64,000 nucleotides of DNA, from positions 3,636,001 through 3,700,000 of the forward strand of contig CP053680.1 in assembly GCA_019623805.1 (NCBI GenBank). The letters are read 5' to 3'. Under the pieces are notes generated by a model. That model saw only the letters and a list, made by a program, of their open reading frames with translations. It had not been told where the DNA came from and did not search any database. Within the stretch, counting starts at the first letter, position 1, and every line of letters begins with the position of its first letter. This DNA is from Gammaproteobacteria bacterium (ex Lamellibrachia satsuma). Its GTDB lineage: Bacteria > Pseudomonadota > Gammaproteobacteria > Chromatiales > Chromatiaceae. The position numbers were made by a program, and so were the translations under genes. Shown here piece after piece: positions 56,768 through 64,000 of the stretch.

Positions 56768-56884
56768 TCCGGACAGTAACGGCTACGCGTCGAGGGAACA
56801 TGATGGTACCATAAGGCAGCGTCGATGCGGGGCTTTATCGGTTGCTGTTGTTGTTATCTGCAGAAGGTCACAGAGGGTAGTTTT

Positions 56885-58150
56885 ATGTCCGACCAAAATC
56901 CACGTTTTGTCAGTCGCCTGACGAGGAACACACTGGCTCTCATTTTGGCGGGAGGACGGGGTTCACGCCTGAAAGATTTGACCCAATGGCGCTCCAAGCC
57001 TTCGGTTCCTTTCGGGGGGAAATTTCGGATTGTGGATTTTCCACTGTCGAATTGTATTAATTCCGGTATTCGCCGTATTGGTGTGCTGACTCAGTACAAG
57101 GCGCACTCTCTGATTCTGCACATCCAGCGCGGTTGGGGATTTCTGCGGGGCGAATTTGGCGAGTTCGTGGAGCTGCTTCCAGCCCAGCAGCGCATCGAAA
57201 GCAGTTGGTATGAGGGGACTGCTGACGCGGTCTACCAAAATCTGGATATTTTGCGCAGTCACGCACCGGATTATGTGTTGATCCTGGCAGGTGATCACAT
57301 CTACAAGATGGACTATGGCACCATGGTGGCGGAACACGTTGAGTCGGGTGCTGATATGACGGTGGGTTGTATCGAGGTAGACCTGGAAACTGCTAAAGAG
57401 TTCGGCGTGATGAGCGTCGATGATGAGTACCAAATCCTTGAGTTTTCAGAGAAACCTGACAATCCCCAGCACATGCCAGGGCGGGACGATGTGGCTTTGG
57501 CCTCCATGGGTATTTATGTATTCAATACCAAGTTCCTCTTTGAGCAACTGATAAAGGATGCGGATACACCGGATTCTTCTCATGACTTTGGTAAGGATAT
57601 TATCCCGAAAGTCATCGAAAAGTACCGTATCATGGCCTACCCGTTCAATGATGTAGAGAGCGGGAAACAGGCTTATTGGCGCGATGTGGGTACTATCGAT
57701 GCATTTTGGTCAGCCAATCTGGAGCTGATCGGGGTGACTCCGCCGCTGAACCTGTATGACCGGAGCTGGCCTATCTGGACCTATCAGGAGCAGCTGCCGC
57801 CGGCTAAATTCGTTTTTGATGATGAAGAGCGGCGTGGCATGGCTGTGGATTCGATGGTCTCCGGCGGTTGCGTTATCTCCGGGGCGACCGTGAGAAACTC
57901 CCTGCTGTTTTCCAACGTCAGGGTCAACTCCTACAGTTCAGTTGAGGATTCGGTGGTGCTGCCTGATGTCAATATTGGGCGCAACTGCAGTATTCGCAAA
58001 GCAGTCATTGATCGAGGTTGTGAGATTCCCGAGGGCACTGTCATTGGCGAAGATGCCGTAGCCGATGCGGAACGTTTCCTGGTATCTGATGGTGGAGTGG
58101 TATTGGTAACACCGGAGATGCTGGGGCAGGTTATTCATCACGTACGATAA
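56885..58150 (+). CDS. glgC: Glucose-1-phosphate adenylyltransferase
   Basis: Makes ADP-glucose, the committed step of bacterial glycogen synthesis. From ATG 56885 it has 421 residues. It shows [58 protein letters not shown], the glucose-1-P site EFSEKP and a left-handed beta-helix C-terminus. GAGGGT lies 8 bases before this ATG; the in-frame start at 56825 would add a Cys-rich stretch unlike the family. GH57 and malQ follow on the same strand. Confidence 0.96.
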   Translation: MSDQNPRFVSRLTRNTLALILAGGRGSRLKDLTQWRSKPSVPFGGKFRIVDFPLSNCINSGIRRIGVLTQYKAHSLILHIQRGWGFLRGEFGEFVELLPAQQRIESSWYEGTADAVYQNLDILRSHAPDYVLILAGDHIYKMDYGTMVAEHVESGADMTVGCIEVDLETAKEFGVMSVDDEYQILEFSEKPDNPQHMPGRDDVALASMGIYVFNTKFLFEQLIKDADTPDSSHDFGKDIIPKVIEKYRIMAYPFNDVESGKQAYWRDVGTIDAFWSANLELIGVTPPLNLYDRSWPIWTYQEQLPPAKFVFDDEERRGMAVDSMVSGGCVISGATVRNSLLFSNVRVNSYSSVEDSVVLPDVNIGRNCSIRKAVIDRGCEIPEGTVIGEDAVADAERFLVSDGGVVLVTPEMLGQVIHHVR

Positions 58151-58165
58151 CGAGAAAAATCAATC

Positions 58166-59872
58166 ATGAGTGAGAGTAAGAACCGGTTGAAGGTAGTCTT
58201 CTGCTGGCATATGCATCAGCCTTACTACAAGGGGCCGGAGCATAGTGACTACCATCTTCCTTGGGTCTATCTGCACGGTATCAAAGACTATGCGGATATG
58301 GCGGCCCACCTGGAGCACAATCCAAAGTCGAAGGCGGTGGTGAATTTTGCCCCGGTTCTACTGGAGCAGATCGACGACTATGCGGGTCAGATCAAGGCCT
58401 GGCTGGAACGTGGAACATTGATCCGCGATCCACTGCTGGCAGCGCTTGCCGGGCCGGGACTTCCGGTGGACCAGGATTCCCGCAAGGAGCTGGTTTCAGC
58501 CTGCCTGCGTGCCAATGAGCGTCGCTTGATCCACCGTTTCAAGCACTATTCCCGACTGGCTGATCTCGCCTCCAAAGTGTTGGAGGAGGAGACGCTCATA
58601 CCCTATTTGAACGATCACTTCATGGTGGATCTTCTTGTCTGGTATCACCTGGCCTGGGTGGGTGAGTGCGTGCGACTCAACGATATTCGCATTCGTTCAC
58701 TGCAGAGTAAGGGGTATGGTTATGATATCAGTGACCGGCGTCGCTTGGTGGAGTTGATCGGTGAAGAGTTGACCCGGGTAACAGACCGTTATCGCAAACT
58801 GGCTGAAAATGGGCAGGTGGAACTCTCCGTCACCCCCTATGCTCACCCGATCGTGCCCTTGTTGATGGATATCGAGTCAACCACAGAGGCGATGCCCTAT
58901 GCGGAAATGCCCGAGCTGAAAAGCTATCCGGGCGGGGAGGCGAGGGCGCGCTGGCATGTGCGCAAAGGTGTCGACGTGTTTAAGAAACACTTTGGCTTCT
59001 CGCCTGCCGGATGTTGGCCTTCGGAGGGTGCGGTGAGTGAAGTAACGCTCAAGCTGCTGGAAGAGGAGGGTTTTCTCTGGGCCGCAACCGGTCAGCAGGT
59101 ATTGCATAACAGCCTCTCTGGCAGCAGTGAAGGTGATCATATGCCGGAAAACTGGGTCCACACTCCCTACAGGGTTCGGGAGGGCGGTCTGAACATGTTT
59201 TTCCGGGACGACGGACTCTCTGATCTGATCGGTTTTACCTATGGTGACTGGCACGCCGATGACGCAGTTGGGGACCTGATCAACCATTTGGAGAATATTG
59301 CCAATGCCTGTGGGGATAATCCCAATGCGGTGGTCTCCATCATCATGGACGGGGAAAATGCCTGGGAGTATTACCCCCATAATGGCAGTTACTTTCTGAA
59401 CGCCATGTATGACCGGCTGTCGAACCATCCACGTTTTGAGTTAACCACATTTTCCGAGTCTCTTGCGCAGCAGGCGAAGCCCTCACCAAGGCTTCCAAAA
59501 CTGGTTGCCGGAAGTTGGGTCTATGGCACCTTCTCGACCTGGATCGGCGATCATGACAAGAACCGGGCATGGGATATGCTGGGGGATGCAAAAGTAGCCT
59601 ATGATCAGGCAGTTGCTGATGGTGACTTTTCTGCGCAGCAGATGGAGGAACTTGAGCGACAACTGGCTATCTGTGAAGGGTCAGATTGGTTCTGGTGGTT
59701 TGGTGACTACAACCCCAGTGGCACTGTGAGTGATTTCGAGAGTCTTTTTCGTCGCCAACTTTCCCACCTCTATGAGCTACTGGGCATCAATGAACCCGCC
59801 TATCTTGGAGAGGTGTTTACCAAGGGTAGCGGTGATCCTGCGCTTGGCGGCGTGATGAAAAAAAACGACTGA
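58166..59872 (+). CDS. Glycoside hydrolase family 57 alpha-glucan enzyme
   Basis: The 568-residue protein has the GH57 marks: HMHQPYY near the start, the ANERRLIHRFKHY region, catalytic Glu287 in GCWPSEGAVS, Asp395 in IIMDGENAWEYY and a helical C-terminal domain. GH57 includes alpha-amylase, amylopullulanase, 4-alpha-glucanotransferase and branching enzyme; which one applies cannot be decided by eye. Its place 15 bases after glgC and before malQ supports glycogen turnover. No signal peptide, so cytoplasmic. Confidence 0.9.
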   Translation: MSESKNRLKVVFCWHMHQPYYKGPEHSDYHLPWVYLHGIKDYADMAAHLEHNPKSKAVVNFAPVLLEQIDDYAGQIKAWLERGTLIRDPLLAALAGPGLPVDQDSRKELVSACLRANERRLIHRFKHYSRLADLASKVLEEETLIPYLNDHFMVDLLVWYHLAWVGECVRLNDIRIRSLQSKGYGYDISDRRRLVELIGEELTRVTDRYRKLAENGQVELSVTPYAHPIVPLLMDIESTTEAMPYAEMPELKSYPGGEARARWHVRKGVDVFKKHFGFSPAGCWPSEGAVSEVTLKLLEEEGFLWAATGQQVLHNSLSGSSEGDHMPENWVHTPYRVREGGLNMFFRDDGLSDLIGFTYGDWHADDAVGDLINHLENIANACGDNPNAVVSIIMDGENAWEYYPHNGSYFLNAMYDRLSNHPRFELTTFSESLAQQAKPSPRLPKLVAGSWVYGTFSTWIGDHDKNRAWDMLGDAKVAYDQAVADGDFSAQQMEELERQLAICEGSDWFWWFGDYNPSGTVSDFESLFRRQLSHLYELLGINEPAYLGEVFTKGSGDPALGGVMKKND

Positions 59873-59919
59873 TCCCATATTTTCAAATTCCGGCAGTCGC
59901 CTAATAAGGATTAAGTAGT

Positions 59920-61416
59920 ATGGATTATAGCCAGACCGATGGCGGTGAAAGCCTGTCCGGGGTATTGGGCCGCCGTCGGGCCGGGATATTGTTGCACATT
60001 AGTTCACTGCCAGGCCCAGGAAAGGTTGGGAATCTTGGCAGTCATGCCTATCGATTTGTTGATTTTCTTCATGCGGCTGGGATGACTGTTTGGCAGATAC
60101 TGCCGGTAGGTCCGACCCAGGCTGATGGCTCACCCTATCAGAGCAGTTCAGTTCATGCGGGCAATCCTCGTTTTATCAGCCTAGAGCCCGTGATAGAGGA
60201 GGGTTGGCTGGATGAGTTGCCGCTGGAAGAAAGTAGCTTCTCCGACAACGGACGCGCCTTCGCCCTCAGCCTCGCCTGGGAGGGATTCAAAGATCGGGCT
60301 TCCCATGAAGACAGAGCCGAACTCGATCGTTTCTGTGCCGAGCAGGGCCATTGGCTGGACGACTACTGTCTGTTCCAGGCACTCCATTCGGAGCAAGGTG
60401 GATGCTGGTGGGAATGGCTGGCACCTTTGCGGGACCGAAACCCACAGGCGTTGGCTGAAGCCAGAGCCCGTCTGTGCGACCAGATTCAATATACCCGTTT
60501 CGAACAGTTTCTCTTTTTTCGTCAGTGGTTTCGCCTGAAGTCCTACGCTAATGAGCGCGGCATCCTTCTGTTCGGTGATGTGCCGATCTTCGTCGCTCAT
60601 GACAGCGCGGAAGTCTGGTCTCATCGCGCGATGTTTGATCTGTTGGAAGACGGGCAGCCCCGGGTGGTAGCTGGCGTACCGCCGGACTATTTTTCCGAAA
60701 CCGGACAGCGTTGGGGAAACCCGCTCTATCGTTGGGAACAGATGGAAGAGGATGGTTTTTCGTTCTGGTTAGAACGCATGGAGACTCAATCTGCGCTTTG
60801 CGATCTGATCCGTATTGACCATTTTCGTGGCTTTGAGGCCTATTGGGAGATCCCGGCAACCGAGGAGACGGCAATCAACGGCAGATGGGTTCCTGCCCCC
60901 GGTGAAAAGCTGTTCGAGAAATTATATGAAGATCTGCCGCACCTGGAGTTGGTGGCAGAAGATCTGGGGATTATCACACCTGAGGTAGAGGCTCTGAGAA
61001 AAAGTCACGGCTTGCCAGGTATGAAGATTTTGCAGTTTGCCTTCTCCGGGGGGGCTGACAACCCGTACCTTCCGTTCAGACACACAAGGGATTCAGTGGT
61101 CTATACAGGCACCCATGACAACGATACCAGTCTTGGCTGGTATAACAGTCTGGATGATGCTGAAAGGGAGCAGGTAGACAATTATCTGGGACGATCCCGG
61201 GAGATCATGCCATGGCCGCTGATTCGATGTGCCTTGTCATCCTGCGCCAATATGGCGATTTTACCGATGCAGGATGTATTGGGCCTGGGACGGGATCATC
61301 GCATGAATACCCCTGGAACCACCGAGGGAAACTGGCAGTGGCGATTTAGATGGGATCAGGTGGAAGAAGATCTCTCCGAGCGGCTGCGGCATCGGGTTAT
61401 GCAGTATGGCCGCTAG
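59920..61416 (+). CDS. malQ: 4-alpha-glucanotransferase (amylomaltase)
   Basis: GH77 enzyme that shuffles maltodextrin chains. The 498-residue form is the short bacterial type (~500, as in Thermus) rather than the ~690-residue E. coli one. Catalytic residues are Asp300 (LIRIDHFRGFEAYW), Glu347 (LVAEDLGIITPEV) and Asp400 (GTHDNDTSLGWY). The stop TAG (61414-61416) spans the junction with an inserted element: T and A are the target site, and G is the first base of the element, so the last residues of the ancestral protein may have been changed or lost. The visible end (RLRHRVMQYGR) is close to where the family usually ends. Confidence 0.96.
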   Translation: MDYSQTDGGESLSGVLGRRRAGILLHISSLPGPGKVGNLGSHAYRFVDFLHAAGMTVWQILPVGPTQADGSPYQSSSVHAGNPRFISLEPVIEEGWLDELPLEESSFSDNGRAFALSLAWEGFKDRASHEDRAELDRFCAEQGHWLDDYCLFQALHSEQGGCWWEWLAPLRDRNPQALAEARARLCDQIQYTRFEQFLFFRQWFRLKSYANERGILLFGDVPIFVAHDSAEVWSHRAMFDLLEDGQPRVVAGVPPDYFSETGQRWGNPLYRWEQMEEDGFSFWLERMETQSALCDLIRIDHFRGFEAYWEIPATEETAINGRWVPAPGEKLFEKLYEDLPHLELVAEDLGIITPEVEALRKSHGLPGMKILQFAFSGGADNPYLPFRHTRDSVVYTGTHDNDTSLGWYNSLDDAEREQVDNYLGRSREIMPWPLIRCALSSCANMAILPMQDVLGLGRDHRMNTPGTTEGNWQWRFRWDQVEEDLSERLRHRVMQYGR

Positions 61417-61747
61417 TGTAGTGTCCTAAATATATTACACATTTCGTAATGCGACCTTAGCTCGCCCAATTTTTTCCAGTATCTGATCAACGCTTTTTGT
61501 CCAGACAAAAGGTTCTGGAGCTTGATTATGTTGATCAATAAACTGTCTGATTGCCATTTCCAGATCTTCAACTGAGGTAAATACACCACGTTTCAATTGC
61601 TTTTGCGTCAACGAACATTCTTTTTGTAATGCTGTCTGTTCTTGTGTGGTGAGATGAATAGCTACTGCTGAATTCATTTTTCCTTCCCTTGCCATAAAAC
61701 CGGAACATAGGGGATTATAAATGGATATTTTATTCAGGACACTACAC
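61416..61747. mobile_element. Internally deleted IS630-type element (MITE-like)
   Basis: Terminal inverted repeats GTGTAGTGTCCTAAATA (left) and the inverse of TATTCAGGACACTACAC (right) match at 16 of 17 bases. A TA dinucleotide flanks each side, as expected for the target duplication of IS630/Tc1 elements. The 332-base element carries only an 86-codon ORF made of the two ends of a transposase. It cannot move on its own but could be mobilised by a full-length copy elsewhere. Confidence 0.85.
61435..61695 (-). pseudogene. IS630-family transposase remnant, N- and C-termini fused in frame
   Basis: The 86-residue ORF ends with a typical IS630 C-terminus (LKRGVFTSVEDLEMAIRQFI and EPFVWTKSVDQILEKI), which normally follows the last catalytic acid of the DDE domain. 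The first ~28 residues (NSAVAIHLTTQEQTALQKEC) resemble the start of such transposases. The whole catalytic middle is missing, yet the frame is kept across the join. No catalytic function is possible. Confidence 0.8.
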
Positions 61748-61844
61748 TAATGCTTTTTAAAGGTGACTTTTCGTCTCCTTTCTGGAATATTCACAGAGGA
61801 CTTTCACCTCATAAAATCATGCCCATGCCGGGCGCGCACAAGGC

Positions 61845-61867
61845 GGCGCGGCCATAACAGCCGCGCC
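61845..61867 (-). terminator. G/C-rich hairpin after the surface-protein gene
   Basis: A perfect 8-base stem GGCGCGGC/GCCGCGCC with a 7-base loop lies ~29 bases beyond the stop of the minus-strand surface-protein gene. There is no T-run on the minus strand, so it is a possible but non-classical terminator or RNA-stabilising hairpin. Confidence 0.4.
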
Positions 61868-61895
61868 AGATTTCAGTTTTAGATTACAGGTTTTT

Positions 61896-64000
61896 TTACG
61901 ATCTCCAGCGCCTGTGGGCCAGATTGATGATTGACAGCATGAACATGGCAAGTAGCATCAGTGGGTCGAATGCACCTATACCGAAGATGCCGTCATCATC
62001 ACTACTATCAGCGGTGGTGCTGTCCGCTGCCACGCCTGAGCCACTGACATTAATGGTGGCAGGGTCTTCATCGGCATCATTGGACGGGATATCGAGGCTA
62101 TCATTGAAATCAGCCACTGAGGTGGGTGCGAACCTGACCATGAAGATGCAGTTTGAAGTTGGGGTCAGCGTCACCATTGAACAGCTGTCATTAAGGATAG
62201 TAAACGGCGCTGCCAGAGTATTAGCCTGGGCTATCTGACCGATAATGAGATCCGCGGTACCGTCATTGGTGAGAGTGACTGTCCGGTCGGATGAACTGGC
62301 CTCGGTGACATTGCCAAACGGCACCTGAAGATCGTCCGCGGGGGCAACGGAATCGGTAACCGTGATATCCGGCGCCAGTACCTGAGCCGCTGTCCCCGTG
62401 CCAGCCAGGCTTAGTGTAACGGATGCTTCATCTGCATCGTTAGACGGGATGTCAAAGCTGTCATTGAATGCACCAATAGCAGTCGGTGCAAATCTGACAG
62501 TCAATGCACAACTTGCTGTCGCCACCAAGGTCTGCCCGGAACAGGTGTCATTAAGGATGATAAATGGTGCTGCCAGGATATTAGCCTGGGCGATCTGACC
62601 GATAATGAGGTCTGCAGTCCCGTCATTTGCCAACGTTACTGTCTGGTCAGATGAACTGGCCACGGTGACATTACCAAACGGCACTTGAAGATCGTCTACG
62701 GGAGCAACGGTATCGGTAACAGTGATATCCGGTACCGGTACTGCTGTCCCCGTGCCAGCCACACTTATCGTAACGGATGCCTCATCTGCATCGTCAGATG
62801 GAATGTCGAAACTGTCATTGAACGCACCTATTGCAGTCGGTTCAAATCTGACAGCTAGTGTGCAACTTGCCGTTGGCGCTACGGTTGTTCCCGAACAGGC
62901 ATCATTCAGAATATTGAAAGGCGCCACGAGTCCATTTAACGTAGCAATATTCCCGATAGTAAGATCGGCATTTCCGTCATTGGTGATGGTGACCGTCTCA
63001 TCCGACGAAGTTGCCTGAGTGACATTACCAAATGCTATCTGCATGTCGGTGATGGGTACTACGGAATCCGTGACCGTTATATCCGGAACCTGCATACCAA
63101 TACCCGTGCCGGTCAGGCTGAGCGTAACCGAATTGTTGTTCGGGTCATCGGACGGAATATCGAAAGTATCACTGAATGCTCCTGTTGATTGCGGTTCGAA
63201 TCTGACCGTGAGGGTGCAGCTCGAAGACGGTGTCAGGATCTGAGAGGAACAGTTGTCGGCAGAAATGCTGAATGGAGTGTCTAAAGCGCCCGGTTGAGCA
63301 ATCGCACCAAGTGTGAGATCCGAACTGCCGTCATTGCGGGCCGTAACGGTTTTATCCAATGCCGAGAACTCGGCAACATCGCCAAAAGGAATCTGCTGGT
63401 CATCGATGGGCGCGACAGAATCCTCAACTGTAATGATGGGAGCGTCTGTCCCAAATACATAGGCGTTTCCTCGGGAGTTATTATCAAACGGTGCGCCTAT
63501 GGTGGCCTTTGTGCTGTTGCCAGAAAGGGCGACCGAATTACCAAAACGGGCAAAATCCCACCCGGAACTGGATGTCAGTTGCTGGTCCTCCGCCCATACT
63601 CCTCCACTGCTTAGAAATATAAAGGCCGCACCTTCGGTGATTGCACCAAACCCATTAGCACCGATAAGGGCAGTATTACCGTCATCTGACAAAGCCACCG
63701 CCCTGCCTGGAGTACCATTTACAGCACCACCAAAACTATCACCCGCACTGGCGCCAGTTACGGCTGGCAGCTTCTGTTGTTCCGTCCATACATCGCTATT
63801 TCTTGTATATACATAGGCGGCGCCTTGATCAACATTTCCTCCTACGTCAGCCAGTGGTGCGCCGACCAGGGCGGTATTCCCGTCAAATGAAAGTGCTGTC
63901 GAGTCGCCAAACCAATCATTCGCAGCGGCATCTGAAGCAGCCAGCAGCGCTTGTTGCACCCAAGCGCTGCCGTTCCATGCATAGATTAAAGCGGTACCCT
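61896..64000 (-). CDS. Large surface protein with FG-GAP-like and choice-of-anchor-D repeats, 5' end outside window
   Basis: The frame is open to the right edge, so the N-terminus is missing; about 700 residues are visible. The first ~170 hold beta-propeller-like repeats (SFDGNTALVGAP, SDDGNTALIGAN, SGNSTKATIGAP). Four tandem units of ~116-119 residues follow, each of choice-of-anchor-D/HYDIN type (ITVTDSVAP, VPFGNVT, TLTNDGTADLIIG, VRFAPTAIGAFNDSFDIPS). A Ser/Thr/Asp linker leads to a final membrane helix and a basic tail (GIGAFDPLMLLAMFML, then HRRWRS). This is the plan of a secreted protein with a sorting-type C-terminal tail, but there is no PEP motif. It is probably exported by Sec and anchored at, or released from, the surface. 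The ligand is unknown. Confidence 0.85.
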   Translation of the reverse strand, partial: GTALIYAWNGSAWVQQALLAASDAAANDWFGDSTALSFDGNTALVGAPLADVGGNVDQGAAYVYTRNSDVWTEQQKLPAVTGASAGDSFGGAVNGTPGRAVALSDDGNTALIGANGFGAITEGAAFIFLSSGGVWAEDQQLTSSSGWDFARFGNSVALSGNSTKATIGAPFDNNSRGNAYVFGTDAPIITVEDSVAPIDDQQIPFGDVAEFSALDKTVTARNDGSSDLTLGAIAQPGALDTPFSISADNCSSQILTPSSSCTLTVRFEPQSTGAFSDTFDIPSDDPNNNSVTLSLTGTGIGMQVPDITVTDSVVPITDMQIAFGNVTQATSSDETVTITNDGNADLTIGNIATLNGLVAPFNILNDACSGTTVAPTASCTLAVRFEPTAIGAFNDSFDIPSDDADEASVTISVAGTGTAVPVPDITVTDTVAPVDDLQVPFGNVTVASSSDQTVTLANDGTADLIIGQIAQANILAAPFIILNDTCSGQTLVATASCALTVRFAPTAIGAFNDSFDIPSNDADEASVTLSLAGTGTAAQVLAPDITVTDSVAPADDLQVPFGNVTEASSSDRTVTLTNDGTADLIIGQIAQANTLAAPFTILNDSCSMVTLTPTSNCIFMVRFAPTSVADFNDSLDIPSNDADEDPATINVSGSGVAADSTTADSSDDDGIFGIGAFDPLMLLAMFMLSIINLAHRRWRS
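62025..63434 (-). repeat. Four tandem anchor-D repeat units within the surface-protein gene
   Basis: The repeat period is ~350-360 bases. The two C-terminal-most copies are close at DNA level: 62278-62376 and 62638-62736 differ at only a few positions over ~100 bases. The unit nearest the propeller region is the most diverged. This indicates recent duplication or gene conversion at the 3' side. Confidence 0.8.

Noticed and set aside
56825..56884. A 20-residue Cys-rich extension of glgC.
   Set aside because: It is unlike GlgC proteins, and GAGGGT lies at good distance before ATG 56885.
61435..61695. The 86-residue ORF as an antitoxin or small regulator.
   Set aside because: Its C-terminal half matches IS630 transposase ends and it lies between TA-flanked inverted repeats.
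62025..63434. Regularly spaced similar sequences that might suggest a CRISPR array.
   Set aside because: The period is ~350-360 bases and the repeats are coding anchor-D domains; there are no short repeats with unique spacers. No CRISPR array was found elsewhere in the window.

Overview
The window reads as a chromosomal segment of a gammaproteobacterium. The order leuC-leuD-leuB-asd-usg-fimV-truA-trpF-trpB-trpA-accD-folC-dedD matches the Pseudomonas/Chromatiales type of arrangement. A type II secretion system, an XrtA exosortase locus and a glycogen island including a GH57 enzyme would fit a free-living or host-associated, possibly sulfur-oxidising, member of the group; that lifestyle is inference, since no sulfur gene is in the window.

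Layout. 1-700: 3' end of a PAS-GGDEF protein. 946-6456: a LysR regulator divergent from leuCDB, then asd. 6628-17030: usg, fimV, truA, trpFBA, accD, folC and a SPOR protein. 17037-28979: a nearly complete type II secretion set. gspC is on the plus strand and converges on a minus-strand array transcribed gspG-H-I-J-K-L-M-N-D-E-F plus a Sel1-repeat lipoprotein. 29471-42726: an XrtA/PEP-CTERM exopolysaccharide locus (prsK, prsR, xrtA-epsI, prsT, a Wza-like export lipoprotein, a tyrosine autokinase, an outer-membrane barrel, a heparinase II/III protein). 42781-46005: lapA, lapB, pyrF, galU. 46088-46162: tRNA-Glu(CTC) on the minus strand. 46254-51073: pcnB, folK, a deoxynucleoside kinase, panB, panC, panD. 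51130-61416: a glycogen island with alternating strands (glgA-, pgi+, glgB-, glgC+, GH57+, malQ+). 61416-61747: a short defective IS630-type element touching the end of malQ. 61896-right edge: the 3' part of a large repetitive surface protein with four choice-of-anchor-D domains and a C-terminal membrane tail.

How it works together. leuCDB carry out the later steps of leucine synthesis; trpFBA the last three steps of tryptophan synthesis; panBCD make pantothenate; asd, accD, folC and folK serve amino-acid, lipid and folate metabolism. PrsK/PrsR are expected to switch on PEP-CTERM genes through sigma-54, XrtA to process PEP-CTERM proteins, and the export lipoprotein, kinase and barrel to serve polysaccharide export. 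No chain-length determinant, glycosyltransferase or PEP-CTERM substrate lies in the window, so the locus is minimal or split. glgC, glgA and glgB make glycogen, malQ and the GH57 enzyme remodel alpha-glucans, and pgi and galU connect the hexose-phosphate pools.

The most notable observations are: the malQ stop codon sits exactly on the junction with a deleted IS630 copy; the XrtA locus is minimal and more A/T-rich; gspC is separate and convergent, and a Sel1 lipoprotein ends the gsp array; the surface protein has a non-PEP sorting-like tail and recently duplicated repeats; REP-like modules occur in opposite orders at two sites.
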